A stretch of DNA of 42,741 nucleotides from contig CANQQW010000009.1 in the NCBI GenBank assembly GCA_947626075.1, forward strand, positions 1 through 42,741. Reading direction: 5' to 3'. Positions 29,686-37,385 of this stretch are shown piece after piece. This stretch comes from an uncultured Clostridia bacterium. GTDB lineage: Bacteria; Bacillota; Clostridia; UBA1381. How positions within the stretch are numbered: position 1 is the stretch's first letter; each line of letters starts with the position of its first letter. Made by a program: the position numbers and the translations under genes. The notes beneath the pieces were generated by a model. That model was given only the letters and a program-made list of their open reading frames with translations, did no database searches and was not told the DNA's origin.

Positions 29686-30683
29686 TAATTCCTCCAAAGG
29701 CGCGTGTTTTGTTTTGTTATTTCAAATATCAGCTTTACTATGCCCTCTCTGTCGTTTACGCGCGCCATTTCGTAAAGCATTCCAACCGCCGCGTCAAGAT
29801 TCTTTACACTGCTTCCCGCAACGCGCATAATCTTATCATGGTCGGTTCTTTCGGGATTTTCAAAGTCATAGAACAGTTTCTCGCTAAGCTTGTCCCCTTT
29901 GCGCAGACCGATAAATTTAATTTTAACGTCCTTGTAAGGCTCCTTGCCCGCCTTGCGGCAAAGTTCCTCCGCAATCGAGAGAATGTTTTTGCTTTCGCCC
30001 ATGTCGAACACGGCGACATCTCCGTTCTTTGCGGCGGTAAGCGACAGCATAACAAGGCTTACAGCCTGCGGTACAGTCATAAAATACCGTGACGCGGCGC
30101 GGTCGGTAACGGTCACTTCGCCGCGCTCTATCTGCTTTTTAAACAGCGGGATAACAGAGCCCTCCGAGCCGATTACGTTACCGAAACGTACCGTTATAAA
30201 AGCGGTATGCTTCGAGCGCAGCGCTCTGTCATAAAGCATCATCTCGCTTACGCGCTTGCTCGCGCCCATTACGCTCACAGGCTCCACCGCCTTGTCGGTC
30301 GATATGAAAACAAAGCTGTCCGCACCGTACTTTTCACTAAGCTCAGCCATTATCTCCGTGCCGCGGATATTATTTTTAACGGCTTCCTCGGGATTTCGCT
30401 CCATAAACGGCACATGCTTGTGCGCCGCCGCGTGAAAAACAATGCTCGGTCTGTACGCGGACATAATGTAGTCCATTTTCGCGTAATCACGTACCGAAGC
30501 TATTTCAACCTCGGCGCGCTCTGTTTCGTTTCGGACATAGTACGCGCCGTTTTCGTATATATCGACTATTATGATTTTCTCCGCGCCGCTTTTATCGAGC
30601 TGCCTTACAAGCTCGCTGCCGATCGATCCGCCGCCGCCCGTAACCATACATACCTTACCGCGGATAGGTGTAAGACTGTCCAT
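29685..30683 (-). CDS. CapD/FlaA1-like nucleotide-sugar 4,6-dehydratase, soluble form
   Basis: This 332-residue short-chain dehydrogenase of the polysaccharide biosynthesis (CapD/FlaA1/PglF) family makes keto-deoxy sugars from UDP-GlcNAc-type substrates. The NAD motif is VTGGGGSIGSELVRQL (about 14-29). Family marks are AAAHKHVPFMERNPEEAVKN, FISTDKAVEPVSVMGASKR and VRFGNVIGSEGSVIPLF. The Thr-Asp-Lys centre replaces Tyr-x3-Lys, as usual in this family. The N-terminal membrane half of long CapD (about 600 residues) is missing, so the enzyme is soluble. AGGA precedes the ATG. It overlaps DUF1294 by 1 nt and follows the GNAT gene by 16 nt. The sugar product is unknown. Confidence 0.88.
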   Translation of the reverse strand: MDSLTPIRGKVCMVTGGGGSIGSELVRQLDKSGAEKIIIVDIYENGAYYVRNETERAEVEIASVRDYAKMDYIMSAYRPSIVFHAAAHKHVPFMERNPEEAVKNNIRGTEIMAELSEKYGADSFVFISTDKAVEPVSVMGASKRVSEMMLYDRALRSKHTAFITVRFGNVIGSEGSVIPLFKKQIERGEVTVTDRAASRYFMTVPQAVSLVMLSLTAAKNGDVAVFDMGESKNILSIAEELCRKAGKEPYKDVKIKFIGLRKGDKLSEKLFYDFENPERTDHDKIMRVAGSSVKNLDAAVGMLYEMARVNDREGIVKLIFEITKQNTRLWRN

Positions 30684-30699
30684 AATAATCCTTTCCTGT

Positions 30700-31194
30700 T
30701 TAATTCAGTTCGATATAATGCGGTATAATGTCCTCATAGTGTCCGTCCTTTACGCGAAAGCCGCGCGGGATAACGCCGAGCTGAGTAAAGCCGAGTTTTT
30801 TATAAAGCGCGAGCGCGCTTTCGTTAGTCCTTACAACCGCGTTGAACTGCAAAATACCAAATCCGATTTCCTTAGCCTTCTTCATGCAGTGCGTCACAAG
30901 CATTTCTCCTATATGCCGTCCGCGCATATCGGAACGCACCGCGTAGCTCGCGTTGCATATGTGTCCGCACCTGCCGACGTTGTTCGGGTGAAGAATATAC
31001 AGTCCCAGTATTTCACCCGTGTCCGCGCCGCAAGCGACGCCCGTAAACGACTGCGACTTAAAAAATTCCGCGCCGGATGCGCGGTCAAGCGTTTCCTCCT
31101 GCGGGAACGCCTGACCGTCCTTTACCACCTCGTTCCAGACAGCCGTAGCCGCGTCAACGTCGTTATCCGTAAATTCCCTTATGTCCACATTCAT
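30700..31194 (-). CDS. GNAT family N-acetyltransferase
   Basis: This 164-residue Gcn5-related N-acetyltransferase uses acetyl-CoA to acetylate an amine. The motif A region, SYAVRSDMRGRHIGEMLVTH, contains the R/Q-x2-G-x-G/A-like pyrophosphate loop in the form RGRHIG. A typical FNAVVRTNESALALYKKLGF (motif B) follows. Substrate cannot be predicted; the spread of features resembles phosphinothricin or RimI-like members. GGGAG precedes the ATG. It is 15 nt after rarA and 16 nt before the dehydratase. It could act on the amino sugar made by the dehydratase, but that is inference from position. Confidence 0.85.
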   Translation of the reverse strand: MNVDIREFTDNDVDAATAVWNEVVKDGQAFPQEETLDRASGAEFFKSQSFTGVACGADTGEILGLYILHPNNVGRCGHICNASYAVRSDMRGRHIGEMLVTHCMKKAKEIGFGILQFNAVVRTNESALALYKKLGFTQLGVIPRGFRVKDGHYEDIIPHYIELN

Positions 31195-31209
31195 TGTTAA
31201 TTTCTCCCG

Positions 31210-32526
31210 TTATGATTTTTTCCATTCAAGTATTTTTTCAAGACGCTCTTTAATCGCCTTTTCTTTACCTTGACCGGCAGGTCTGTAATACCGTCTGTGT
31301 ATAAGCGAGTCGGGCAGGCAGTTCATCTTTGCCATTTTTTCCTCGGTATCGTGCGCGTAAACGTAGCCTTTGCCGTAGCCCGCTTCTTTCATAAGCCTTG
31401 TCGGCGCGTTGCGTATCTGCATCGGTACAGGCTCGGCGGGCGCGTTGTTTATGTCGCGCTTAGTCTCTATGTCCGCGACCTCCAAAGCGTTCGACTTCGG
31501 CGCCATAGACAAATACACAACCGCGTGCGCCAAATTTACGCTGCACTCCGGCATACCGATAAAGTGACACGCCTGATACGCCGCGATGGCAATCAGAAGC
31601 GCGTTGCTGTCGGCAAGTCCCACGTCCTCGCTCGCGAAGCGTACCAGACGGCGGGCGATATAAAGCGGGTCCTCGCCGCCGTAAAGCATGCGCTCCATCC
31701 AGTATATCGCCGCGTCGGGGTCGCTGTTGCGCATGGATTTATGCAGCGCGGAAATGATGTTGTAATGCTCCTCTCCGGTCTTGTCGTAAAGAAGCGAGCG
31801 TCGGTTCATACATTGCGCCAATGTCTCATCGTCAATGTCAAGTCCGCCGTCCTCGGTTATCCTGCCGTTAAAAACAGCCATTTCAAGCGTGTTTAGCGCC
31901 GTGCGCGCGTCGCCGTTCGCGAACCGCGCGATAAGCGAAAGCTGCTCGCCGCTTATATGAACATTCATGGAAGCGAAGCCTTTCTCGCTGTTTACGGCGC
32001 GTTCAAGCATTTCCTTTAGGTCGTCCTCCTCGAGCGCCTTAAGTATAAATACCTTGCAGCGTGACAAAAGCGCCGAGTTAAGTTCAAACGACGGGTTTTC
32101 CGTCGTCGCGCCGACGAGTATTATACTGCCCTTTTCGACGTAGGGCAGAAACGCGTCCTGCTGCGCCTTGTTGAAGCGGTGTATTTCGTCCGTAAACAAT
32201 AGCGTGCGTATACCCATTTGGCGCGCGTGTTCGGCGCGGTTCATAATGTCCTTAAGTTCCTTGACGCCGCTCGACGTCGCGCTCACCTCGACGAAATCCG
32301 CTTTTGTTTGCTTTGCTATTATGCGCGCGAGCGTAGTCTTGCCCACGCCCGGCGGTCCCCAAAATATCATAGAGGAAATATTGTCGCTCTCAATCATCTG
32401 ACGGAGTATTTTACCCTTGCCGACAAGATGCTTTTGTCCCACGTACTCGTCAAGCGTCTCGGGACGCAGACGGCTCGCGAGCGGCGCGCCGTGTTCTCTG
32501 TCGTCAAGCATGCTTATCTGTTCCAT
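31210..32526 (-). CDS. rarA: Replication-associated recombination protein A (RarA/MgsA) AAA+ ATPase
   Basis: RarA is a conserved AAA+ protein related to clamp loaders that acts at stalled replication forks. The 438-residue protein has Walker A GPPGVGKTT (57-65), Walker B FTDEIHRF (about 111-118), sensor 1 GATTENPSFELN with its arginine finger region SRCKVF, and the family C-terminal tetramer domain. The last contains RRLVRFASEDVGLAD and the ending VYAHDTEEK...YYRPAGQGKE. The N-terminus has PLASRLRPETLDEYVGQKHL, typical of RarA. GGAGG lies 8-9 nt before the ATG. It begins a four-gene cluster; the gap upstream holds a weak terminator, so its own promoter is not evident. Confidence 0.93.
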   Translation of the reverse strand: MEQISMLDDREHGAPLASRLRPETLDEYVGQKHLVGKGKILRQMIESDNISSMIFWGPPGVGKTTLARIIAKQTKADFVEVSATSSGVKELKDIMNRAEHARQMGIRTLLFTDEIHRFNKAQQDAFLPYVEKGSIILVGATTENPSFELNSALLSRCKVFILKALEEDDLKEMLERAVNSEKGFASMNVHISGEQLSLIARFANGDARTALNTLEMAVFNGRITEDGGLDIDDETLAQCMNRRSLLYDKTGEEHYNIISALHKSMRNSDPDAAIYWMERMLYGGEDPLYIARRLVRFASEDVGLADSNALLIAIAAYQACHFIGMPECSVNLAHAVVYLSMAPKSNALEVADIETKRDINNAPAEPVPMQIRNAPTRLMKEAGYGKGYVYAHDTEEKMAKMNCLPDSLIHRRYYRPAGQGKEKAIKERLEKILEWKKS

Positions 32527-32549
32527 ACGGTTATTTCCTCCTTTTTCGT

Positions 32550-32576
32550 AAAAGGGCTGTCTTACGACAGCCCTTT
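32550..32576 (-). terminator. Weak terminator behind the signal-peptide membrane protein
   Basis: AAAGGGCTGTC (32551-32561) pairs perfectly with GACAGCCCTTT (32566-32576) around a 4-nt loop. The T-tract on the minus strand is short and broken, so read-through into rarA is plausible. Confidence 0.65.
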
Positions 32577-32580
32577 CCGA

Positions 32581-33393
32581 TTAGTCCTCCTTAAAGGGAA
32601 ACATATCGCCTAAAATTTCCTTTGCCTTTGTCTTTACCGCGTTGTCGCTTCTGAGCTTAATCGCGCGCGTTTCCTCAAGATTTTCTTCCGGCTCCTCCTC
32701 GTCGAAAACACTCGAATCGGCGTCGCGATTGGGGCGGTAATTTTTTCTGTTTATTTTCTTTACGTCGTCAAGCTCTTCCTCAAGCTCCTCCTTGACCGCC
32801 GACTTTACTTTGGCGCGCTCGTTCCTCGGCTTCGACTGCGCTTCCTCCCAGCGTCTGAAACGTTCTTCTTCCTCGGCGCTCACTTCTCTTAAAAGCGGCT
32901 GTTTTTCAGGGAGCGTAATACCGTCGTCGTCCAAAGCCATAGATTCGTTCATATTGTTGATGTCGACCTCCTGTTCGGCAAAGCCGCCCACGCTTGACAC
33001 AAACTTTTCCTCCACGTCCTTACGCAACGCTCTGATTTCCGCCGAAATATGGTTGTCCTTTTTTGAAAGACGGTAAAATCTGTTTCCTATCCAAAAGCTG
33101 AGCACGGTATTAACGACGGTGATAAAAATGAACCAAAACGCCGCGACGCCCTTTGTGAGGTACTTGCTGTCGGTAACCTCGGCTGTAGAGGCGGTTCCCG
33201 CCGCCGCGGGTATGGACGCGGTTTGATCCTGCGCCGTTTGCTGCATATCCGTCTGCTGCATGTCCGTCTGTTGGGTATCCTGCTGCACAAGGTTGTCGGC
33301 AGGCTCCGGCGTTACAGCCAGCACAAGCGGCGAAGCCGCAAATATCATAAGTCCCGCTGCTATGAGCGCTGCTAATTTTTTCTTAAAATTCAT
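32581..33393 (-). CDS. Signal-peptide single-pass membrane protein, charged tail, partner of GAP1-type protein
   Basis: This 270-residue protein has unknown function. It has a signal peptide (1-26, MNFKKKLAALIAAGLMIF start) and a Gln/Thr-rich linker with tandem QQTDM units (about 41-55). One membrane helix follows (about 82-103, VAAFWFIFITVVNTVLSFWI), then about 165 highly charged residues. Those include an acidic run rich in Glu (EELEEELDDVKK) and KNYRPNRDAD, and are probably cytoplasmic. The topology suggests an outside linker and a large inside tail that could dock a soluble partner. The ATG at 33393 lies only 12 nt after the GAP1-type gene. No known family was recognised. Confidence 0.7.
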   Translation of the reverse strand: MNFKKKLAALIAAGLMIFAASPLVLAVTPEPADNLVQQDTQQTDMQQTDMQQTAQDQTASIPAAAGTASTAEVTDSKYLTKGVAAFWFIFITVVNTVLSFWIGNRFYRLSKKDNHISAEIRALRKDVEEKFVSSVGGFAEQEVDINNMNESMALDDDGITLPEKQPLLREVSAEEEERFRRWEEAQSKPRNERAKVKSAVKEELEEELDDVKKINRKNYRPNRDADSSVFDEEEPEENLEETRAIKLRSDNAVKTKAKEILGDMFPFKED

Positions 33394-33404
33394 CTTTATC
33401 TCTC

Positions 33405-35546
33405 CTATTCAACTACATCTTGAAATGTTTCACGCATTTTTTTCTTTGCGGGTATTCTTGACATTCTCGCCTTGCTCGCGTTGTACACGCGCGTGTACGC
33501 AAGCAGTTTGTCGTCATCCCTTTTACACTTATTATAGCCTATCAAGAACCAGTTCCAAAAGCTCGGCGGAACGGTCTCGGTATTTACCATGATTTCATGG
33601 TAATGACCCGGCGACTCTATGATTTCAAGCGCAAGCTTTGAAATCATGAAATTATAGCATGAGGTCTGCGTCTTACGCATTTCCAAAATCAGCTCCCTGA
33701 CGGTTTTAGCTGTTTTTTCAGCCTCAATCTGGTTCCCGTATGTTCCCTGCCAGCGGTATACCGCGTACAGGAGCCTTGATATGAGAAGCGGCGAATTACT
33801 GTTGCGTATATCGTCCATAACCTCGCCTTTTATGTCGGTGTACTTCCCTCGCTGATACGGAATGTAGCCTACTCTGTTAAGCATACGTTTGATTTTATTA
33901 ATGTCCTGTTCCTGACGGCTGCGCGTTTTCGTATGCTTTGTCATGGATACGCCGTACTTGTCCCATGATTCGTCTTTGTTGTTATAAATATATTTTAAGC
34001 AGCTTTTTTTCAGGAACACGTCGCGCGTTGAAGCGTCGAAATAAGCCACAAGCTCCGCGAGGTCGCCCGTTTCCCAGCCTTCAACCGGCGTAAACGCCGA
34101 AAGTCCGCTGCCTGTTATGACTATCTGAGACGCCATTTTCACAAACAGCTTCAAGTCCTCGGCATTGCCGAAAAGCTCTTTCCACGTGTCCATACCCGAC
34201 GCGTGCTTTATACTGCCCAAGAATACGAGCAGCGATATTTTGTTCTTATCGGTTATATTGTCGTATGACGCGCGGATGGTTTCCATGTATCCGTTAAGGT
34301 TTTCGCACACGGTCTGCGCCTGCTCTTTCGCCGCGTCGCCGCTCTGCGGTTTGATTATTTCAATCGTCTCGCCCGCGCACATTTTTTCAAGGCACTGACC
34401 GATATAAATCTCGGTCACGCTCTTTTTCTCGTTTTCAAACAGCTCGAGATTATCGAACATTATCTTTGACAGCTCGTATTTAACTCCCGCCATATTCAGG
34501 TCGTTTATCGCGGGATATATCTCCAGCACACGAGTTTTAAACGCTTCGCTGCCCGCCGATTTTTTAAGACGTATCAGCTTGCCGGCGATACCGCTCTTTG
34601 TGGTGTTCTCGCAAGTCGCCTCCCAGTCGAGAAGCTGAGACGCGGAGGTGAATTTGTACTTCGCGTAAATTGCGCGCAAATCCTTTACGTCAAAACGCAT
34701 CAGGAGCGATACGGCGTCATGCGGGAATTTGGTGTTTTCCACGTCTATATAAATACAGTTGGGACGCGTTTCCACCGCTTGTTTCGTTATATTGTTTCTT
34801 CCCTTTACCGTGCCGTGGAAAATAATCTGTTTCTGTTTATCGGATGGAAGGTATACGTTATACGTCGATATGCCCGTATTCTGCGCCGCGCCGCGCGGAA
34901 GCAGCCATTTGAGAGACAAAAGGTACATCTGCGTAAGCTCCATGTCGTTCGTAGCGATACATATATTCTTTATATCGCCCGAGGTCAGAAGCAGCATCGC
35001 CTTATCGAGCATATACGTAAGCTCATATTTATGCGACGAGATAAAGTCTATGACCTTATCCTCAAGTCCCTCCGTCGGTTCTATGGAATCAAGCGGCTTC
35101 AAGTAATGCACTATCTGTCCCGCGAGATCTTTCTCGCTGAGGTGAGTGCGGTAAAGCGGATGATTTATATACCGTTCGGGCATGAAATCGTCGTCCACAT
35201 CGTCAAACACAAACGCGTGCGCGAACACGTTCCCCGGCTGACCGTCAAAATCATAGCCGGCGTAGGAAACCTGCATTGCGGCGTATCTGCCGTCCGACAG
35301 TGTGAGCGTCCTGAAAATTTTCGGGAACAGCTCCGGCACGGACGGGTCGCACGGCTTATCGCTGTATTCTATATCGCTGTTCTTGGGCAGACGATATGTG
35401 GCGAAGCGTATAATTTCATCAATATTCTGTTTGGTAAGCCCCTGCGTGCAGGAAAACACGCGCAGTCCCGATCGGTTTGAAAGTCCTATTTCCGGGTCGG
35501 ACAGGCTGTGGGTCACAGAGGTATAGATTAGCTGGTATACCTTCAT
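33405..35546 (-). CDS. GAP1-type (GTPase-associated protein 1) large protein
   Basis: This 713-residue soluble protein of the GAP1-N2/GAP1-M layout is described from GTPase-centred conflict systems. The first 130 residues resemble the N-terminal domain. They contain YTSVTHSLSDPEIGLSNRSG, LKYIRT-like strands and YDFDGQPGNVFAHAFVFDD (about 115-133). Next comes the middle domain (about 150-260, with LLTSGDIKNICIATND and GISTYNVYLPSDK). The remaining 450 residues are helical with no recognised motif. No ATPase or nuclease motif is visible. A poor ribosome binding site (AAAGGA, 13 nt from ATG) precedes it. It sits directly behind an ABC exporter and before a small membrane protein. The GTPases normally found beside such genes are absent here. 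Confidence 0.65.
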   Translation of the reverse strand: MKVYQLIYTSVTHSLSDPEIGLSNRSGLRVFSCTQGLTKQNIDEIIRFATYRLPKNSDIEYSDKPCDPSVPELFPKIFRTLTLSDGRYAAMQVSYAGYDFDGQPGNVFAHAFVFDDVDDDFMPERYINHPLYRTHLSEKDLAGQIVHYLKPLDSIEPTEGLEDKVIDFISSHKYELTYMLDKAMLLLTSGDIKNICIATNDMELTQMYLLSLKWLLPRGAAQNTGISTYNVYLPSDKQKQIIFHGTVKGRNNITKQAVETRPNCIYIDVENTKFPHDAVSLLMRFDVKDLRAIYAKYKFTSASQLLDWEATCENTTKSGIAGKLIRLKKSAGSEAFKTRVLEIYPAINDLNMAGVKYELSKIMFDNLELFENEKKSVTEIYIGQCLEKMCAGETIEIIKPQSGDAAKEQAQTVCENLNGYMETIRASYDNITDKNKISLLVFLGSIKHASGMDTWKELFGNAEDLKLFVKMASQIVITGSGLSAFTPVEGWETGDLAELVAYFDASTRDVFLKKSCLKYIYNNKDESWDKYGVSMTKHTKTRSRQEQDINKIKRMLNRVGYIPYQRGKYTDIKGEVMDDIRNSNSPLLISRLLYAVYRWQGTYGNQIEAEKTAKTVRELILEMRKTQTSCYNFMISKLALEIIESPGHYHEIMVNTETVPPSFWNWFLIGYNKCKRDDDKLLAYTRVYNASKARMSRIPAKKKMRETFQDVVE

Positions 35547-35576
35547 ATTGATTAACCATTCCTTTCTTAAAATTCG

Positions 35577-37385
35577 TTAGTCAAGCTCTTTAAGACCTGT
35601 ATAAAGCTCGTAATACCGTCCTTTAAGCTTCATAAGCTCCTCATGTGAGCCGCGTTCTATAATCTCGCCGTTTTCCAGTACCATTATCGCGTCCGCGTTT
35701 CTGATAGTCGAAAGCCGGTGAGCTATAACAAAGGTCGTTCTGTTCTCCATAAGAGTGTCCATACCTTTATTGATATCGCGCTCCGTGCGCGTATCGACAG
35801 AGCTTGTCGCCTCGTCGAGAACGAGTATCGGCGCTTTCGACAGCGCCGCGCGCGCGATATTTAGAAGCTGTCTCTGACCCTGCGACAGGTTGGAGCCGTC
35901 GCCTTCGAGCACGGTGTCGTAGCCGTCGGGAAGATGGCGTATGAAGCTGTGCGCGTTTGAGGTGAGCGCCGCCTGGCGCACCTCCGCGTCGGTCGCGTCA
36001 AGTCTGCCATAGCGTATATTATCCATAACCGTGCCGGTAAACAGGTGCGTGTCTTGCAGTACCACGGCGATATTTTCTCTAAGACTGCTGCGGTCTATGT
36101 CGTAAATATCATGTCCGTCTATTGTTATTTTGCCCGAATTTATATCGTAAAATCTTGTTATAAGATTTGTTATCGTGGTTTTACCCGCGCCTGTAGATCC
36201 AACAAGCGCTATCTTCTGACCGGGATGCGCGTATATCGAGACGTTTTTGAGTATCGTCTTGTCGGGGTTATATCCGAAAGTCACGTCATCAACGATAACG
36301 TCGCCTTTTATGTTGCTAAGGACAATATCGCCCTTTTCGCTTTCGGGTTCTCTGTCCATAACGTCAAATACACGTTCCGCACCCGCAAGCGCGGACATTA
36401 CGACCGTAAGCTGCTGAGCAAGCTCGTTAATGGGGCGCGAGAACTGACGCGAAAAGTTTACGAATACCGTAAGACCGCCTATATCAAGCGCGCTGAGCGA
36501 GCCTATTCGTCCAAGTCTGCTCAGTATTACAAGTATCGAGCCTACGCCCGCGGTAAGCGTGTAGTTTACCTGGCTCATCGCGTTCATGCTCGGACCCATC
36601 ATGCCGCCCGCGAACTGCGCCTTTATCTGCGTTTCGCGCAAGGTATTGTTAAGACCGTCAAAGTCGTCCATAACTTTCTGCTCGTGACAGAAAACCTTTA
36701 CGACCTTTTGTCCCGTTACTATTTCCTCTATGTAAGCGTTGACCCTGCCGAGCTCAATCTGTTGATTTACAAATTTCTTTCTTGACCTCGAAGCTATCGT
36801 CGTGCCTATCTTTGCCATTATCGGCGCGATAACAATCGTCACTATACTCAGCCAAAAGTTGGTGTAGAACATCAGCGCAAGTGTACCGATAAGGCTTACC
36901 ACGCCCTGAAATATCTGTACAAGCGTGGAGTTAAGCATTTCGCCTATAGTATCGACGTCGTTCGTGAAGCGGCTCATTATGTCGCCCGTATTGTTGGTAT
37001 CGAAAAAGCGCACGGGGAGCTTTTGAAGCTTTTCAAACAGGTCGCCGCGAATCTTTAAGAGCGCTCTCTGCGATACGCCTATCATAATTCTTGCCTGTAG
37101 GAATGACGCCAAAACGCCCGCCGCGTATATACTCGCCATTTTTACAAGGTTTACGACAAGCACCGAAATTCTTTCCGCCGCGCTCACGTCGGCGACGAGG
37201 TTATTTATAATGGGGCGCAGCATATACGAGCCGGCGAGGTTCGACGCCGCGCTTACCAGTACGCATACGAACGCTATTCCTATTCTGAGCTTATCCTCGT
37301 TCAGATAAGACATAAGGCGTTTAATTGTCGCTTTTGTGTTCTTGGGCTTCCGTGTGTCAGCCCGTCGTGAATTCATCGGAGGCAT
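35577..37385 (-). CDS. ABC exporter half-transporter, catalytically intact subunit
   Basis: This 602-residue type IV ABC half-transporter has a membrane domain of six helices (about 30-330) and a C-terminal ATPase (about 360-600). Walker A is GSTGAGKTT (396-404), the Q-loop is VVLQD and the signature is LSQGQ (500-504). Walker B LVLDEATS has catalytic Glu525, and the switch His is 556 (IAHRLST). The signature deviates from LSGGQ, which matters because it faces the degenerate site of the partner subunit. The first 20 residues are basic. It overlaps the first exporter gene by 1 nt (TAATG) and has GGAGGTGA upstream. Together they form a heterodimeric exporter; the cargo (drug, lipid or peptide) is unknown. 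Confidence 0.92.
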   Translation of the reverse strand: MPPMNSRRADTRKPKNTKATIKRLMSYLNEDKLRIGIAFVCVLVSAASNLAGSYMLRPIINNLVADVSAAERISVLVVNLVKMASIYAAGVLASFLQARIMIGVSQRALLKIRGDLFEKLQKLPVRFFDTNNTGDIMSRFTNDVDTIGEMLNSTLVQIFQGVVSLIGTLALMFYTNFWLSIVTIVIAPIMAKIGTTIASRSRKKFVNQQIELGRVNAYIEEIVTGQKVVKVFCHEQKVMDDFDGLNNTLRETQIKAQFAGGMMGPSMNAMSQVNYTLTAGVGSILVILSRLGRIGSLSALDIGGLTVFVNFSRQFSRPINELAQQLTVVMSALAGAERVFDVMDREPESEKGDIVLSNIKGDVIVDDVTFGYNPDKTILKNVSIYAHPGQKIALVGSTGAGKTTITNLITRFYDINSGKITIDGHDIYDIDRSSLRENIAVVLQDTHLFTGTVMDNIRYGRLDATDAEVRQAALTSNAHSFIRHLPDGYDTVLEGDGSNLSQGQRQLLNIARAALSKAPILVLDEATSSVDTRTERDINKGMDTLMENRTTFVIAHRLSTIRNADAIMVLENGEIIERGSHEELMKLKGRYYELYTGLKELD

